From: Kryptolebias marmoratus
Lineage: Eukaryota > Chordata > Actinopteri > Cyprinodontiformes > Rivulidae
Direction: 5' to 3'
DNA: 64,000 bases
Assembly: GCF_001649575.2 (NCBI RefSeq)
Contig: NC_051431.1
Coordinates: 10,611,721-10,675,720 of the forward strand
Positions 61,657 through 64,000 of the stretch are shown here, piece by piece. Both the position numbers and the translations under genes were made by a program. The first letter of the stretch is position 1. The number at the start of each line of letters is the position of its first letter. The notes beneath the pieces were generated by a model, which saw only the letters and a program-made list of their open reading frames with translations, ran no database searches and was not told where the DNA came from.

Positions 61657-62549
61657 AAATAGCTCTGGAAAGTATACATTGCAAGGCATGTGATGGTGAA
61701 AAACATAAAATGAAACTTAACTTGTGCATTTAAACGGAAGTATAATGAGGTTTGTGGTTAGATACCAGATAGGTCAGGTTCTGAGTTAGGTCCTGCAAAT
61801 GTGCAGCTGTAAATATTATGGCAATCCCTGTTTATAATTTACTGTAAAACAAACGAATAGGAAAAAACTGTGTGTAGAATAATTTCACTGTATTGATTAT
61901 TGTTTGTTGGTTATTTAATATCCTGTTTGATGTACAAAAACATATTTTAGTGCACTCATTTAAAAACTGAATAAACACTGCATGCTTGACAGCTGGTCAG
62001 CTTAGTTTTTTCATCCTTCGGAAATGTGATGTATGTGATGTCATAAATGATAATGGGATGTAAATCCTAAAGTCTGTGCAGATTTCAAAACAAGTAACTG
62101 TGTCATTCACAATAAAGCCGATTCCGACCAAACAACAGCACATGTGTGGAGTGAGCACAGTAGTAAACACATGAATGCCATTTCTCTGACACTTTCTCCT
62201 CTATTTCTGTCCCATTTCCTGGCTCAGATCCAACAGAAGTCTCACAGGAAGTCATATTTGGATGTTCTCAGAAAGAACTATTGTTTTTCAACACGAAGGA
62301 CAGAAAGGACCCCGACAACAAAACTTAATCAAATATGATTACTGGGAAAACTTGTATCGAAGATTTCCTGCAGTTGACAAAAGTTGCAGGTTAAACGTAC
62401 TTTTTCAAAAACTACATTTTAAATTCGCCACCTGTAGTGGTGAATTTAAGGGGAAATGAATACGTTCACTTTAAATGCCCACTTCTTTTTTTCTTTTCTT
62501 TTCTTTTGACTGATCTTAACATATGCTGAGGCATGAAGGGAGGTGCAAC

Positions 62550-63095
62550 ATTGTGCAGGAGGTCTCAGCATTTGGTTCAATGTCAAAGCATTCACGTGCA
62601 AAGAGCTGGTAAGACTGAAGCAGGCTTGCGGCGGCAGAGGGGCTGGCACGGAGCACAGCGAGCCTCTCAGCAGACAATTGAAACAGGAAGCAAGGAAGGA
62701 AGGGGTCTTTCACCCGGAGGAAGACTGGCAAACGCATTGGGATTGTGACAAGACAGCCACACAGTAACTCCAGAGACCACCAATTGTAAGAGCATCAAAC
62801 ACACACACACACAGAAACAACACACACACTTCAATGGAGAAAAAGAGGAGGGGTGGAAGCATCGAGTGAGACAGACTCCCAACTAGAATTTCTTTACTGA
62901 TAAATCAATAGGAGATTTTCTGTATTTTTCTTTACTTTTTGAAAGTTTCACTTTCCTTTTTTGGATAAAGGGGAGAAAGGGGATTTGGATATTTCACTTC
63001 CTTCTCTTTTCTTTTTTTTTTTTGAAATACTGAGTTTTCCATGGCTCTCAGTATTCTTCAAATGCTGACAATCACAGTAAAGAAACGAAAGGAGG
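62550..63095 (+). other. candidate 5' untranslated region/exon of the fourth receptor gene
   Basis: Less AT-rich block with a CA microsatellite (about 62793-62830), ending 'cgaaaggagg' before GTAAGG (donor at 63096). An acceptor-like 'acccatttaaag' ends at 63609, 19 bases before the receptor ATG. A further donor-like GTAAGA near 62608 could split this region. An upstream ATG at 63041 opens a short ORF discussed in the findings. Confidence 0.35.
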
Positions 63096-63628
63096 GTAAG
63101 GCTTAGCTTCTAGATAAATCTATTTGAGATAAAATATCAGTTATGTGAAAGTATAACTATAACGCTGCACATATCTCCTAGACTGACAGATGAAAGCAAA
63201 GTGACTTCACCACTGGTTTGTAAACTACATCTAAGATTTTTTTATTATTATTTTGCCTTAGCCATTTTGCATATTTTGTTCCTAGAATTAATGTGCAAGA
63301 GATGGAGCCTTCAACTTATTTCTGTTTTACACTTCTGGAAACTAAAAGTACATGGGATATGAAAGTAATAGATTTTAGTTACTTTGGGCACCAGCACCTT
63401 GTACTTCTTTGTAGAGCCACTCCATTTTTGTTGGCGGATGCAGGTCTTCAACAGTGTTTTGTTGTTCAATGCAATGTTTCCTGACAAAATGTTAAACTGT
63501 AATGAGATGGTTGATGCTGCTCCGTTTGATTGGTTTGATTGGTTAACACTTGTACAAGGTCCTCTCTTCGTAATGTCTTTCAAAGTGTGTTTTTCTCACC
63601 CATTTAAAGATCTACTGAACGCTGGAAG

Positions 63629-64000
63629 ATGAACAACACATCGTCCAATGCCCCCATTGGGTGTAATTCCACTAATGGTGTAACAAGCGTGGTTTTACCT
63701 GGTCTGTACGGCATCCTCTGTTTAGTCGCCCTGATACTGAACTCCCTTGCTGCATGGATCTTTTTCAAAATCCCCAGCAATTCAACATTTGTGGTCTTTC
63801 TAAAAAATGTGGTAAGCCACTGAATAAGGCTTTCATGAAGCAAATGCTTTGAGAATTGCAAATAACAACAAGACGTACCTCTTATGCTTTAACAACAGGT
63901 AGTGGCTGACTTGCTGATGACCCTGACCATCCCTATAAAAGTCTTGAGTGATGCAAATGGGGGTTCCGGGGATCTACGTGCCTTTCACTGCAGATACTCT
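63629..64000 (+). CDS. gpr87: P2Y12-group receptor, probably GPR87; 5' part only
   Basis: Exon 1 63629-63811 (61 codons, phase 0, donor GTAAGC) and the start of exon 2 from 63899 (acceptor AACAACAG) to the window edge; 95 residues visible. N-tail with NNTS, NST sequons and a cysteine (GCNS), TM1 (VVLPGLYGILCLVALILNSL), TM2 (VVADLLMTLTIPIK) and the TM3 cysteine (FHCRYS). The exon join gives LKNVVVADL, matching the group's LKN-VVADL. GPR87 is preferred because of the VLPxLY, LAAWIFF and CRYS stretches and because GPR87 follows P2RY13 in tetrapods; P2RY14 is the main alternative. GPR87 is a plasma-membrane receptor reported to respond to lysophosphatidic acid. An 87-bp intron splits TM2. Confidence 0.65.

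Larger units (their letters stand above)
61122..62530. other. p2ry13-like 2 3' UTR and intergenic
   Basis: Holds a family A repeat (listed separately), a poly-G/(GTTT)n tract and AATAAA signals at 61970 and near 62109. ORFs at 62144-62459 show no recognisable domain. Confidence 0.45.

Noticed and set aside
47460..64000. MED12L exons on the minus strand around the receptors
   Set aside because: Expected from mammalian nesting, but no minus-strand ORF here looks like MED12L.
1..64000. CRISPR arrays, tRNA/rRNA genes, bacterial operons or phage
   Set aside because: No spaced direct repeats or clover-leaf genes seen; the tRNA-like boxes belong to SINEs, and the genes are intron-bearing vertebrate ones.

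Overview
This window is vertebrate nuclear DNA, almost certainly from a teleost fish (probably a percomorph). The evidence is: genes split by GT-AG introns, AT-rich intergenic sequence, fish-type repeats (a tRNA-derived SINE, a hAT MITE with an 8-bp target duplication, a Ty3/gypsy remnant, a LINE tail with an ATGGATGA-type end), and a gene order matching the tetrapod AADAC - IGSF10 - P2RY12 - P2RY13 - GPR87 block (human 3q25, read from memory and inverted). There are no bacterial features, CRISPR arrays or recognisable tRNA/rRNA genes.

Layout. (1) 109-6664, minus strand: a complete five-exon arylacetamide deacetylase gene (aadac-like, 412 aa) with a CpG-rich promoter at about 6725-7050. (2) 7.3-25 kb: a long gene-poor AT-rich interval with scattered repeats, including a SINE inserted in an inverted-repeat transposon (11.2-11.8 kb) and a decayed Ty3/gypsy gag-pol fragment (20.1-21.15 kb). 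(3) 25.1-39.5 kb, plus strand: igsf10, coding in nine exons (about 2514 aa): signal peptide, leucine-rich repeats, two Ig domains, a long Ser/Thr-rich linker and ten more Ig domains. (4) 39.5-47.2 kb: intergenic with repeats. (5) 47.2-64 kb, plus strand: a purinergic P2Y12-subfamily receptor cluster: p2ry12 (two coding exons), two tandem P2RY13-like genes, and the first part of a fourth receptor, probably gpr87, cut by the right edge.

How the genes relate. aadac encodes an ER-membrane serine hydrolase; igsf10 a very large secreted matrix protein; the receptors are Gi-type nucleotide GPCRs that in mammals act in microglia, platelets and other blood cells (family knowledge). The neighbourhood is held together by ancient synteny rather than shared pathway. 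The receptor cluster is where lineage-specific change is visible: P2RY13 is duplicated, one copy has lost the TM7 lysine that contacts nucleotide in P2Y12, p2ry12 carries DRC in place of DRY, and two receptors have introns in TM2 where the mammalian coding regions are, as I recall, continuous.

The main non-genic structure is a dispersed family of long-terminal-inverted-repeat elements ('family A'), with about eight copies in 64 kb. Copies sit in the p2ry12 intron, just upstream of p2ry13-like 1 and just downstream of p2ry13-like 2; two copies were themselves broken by later insertions. I see nothing that amounts to a wholly new biological system.
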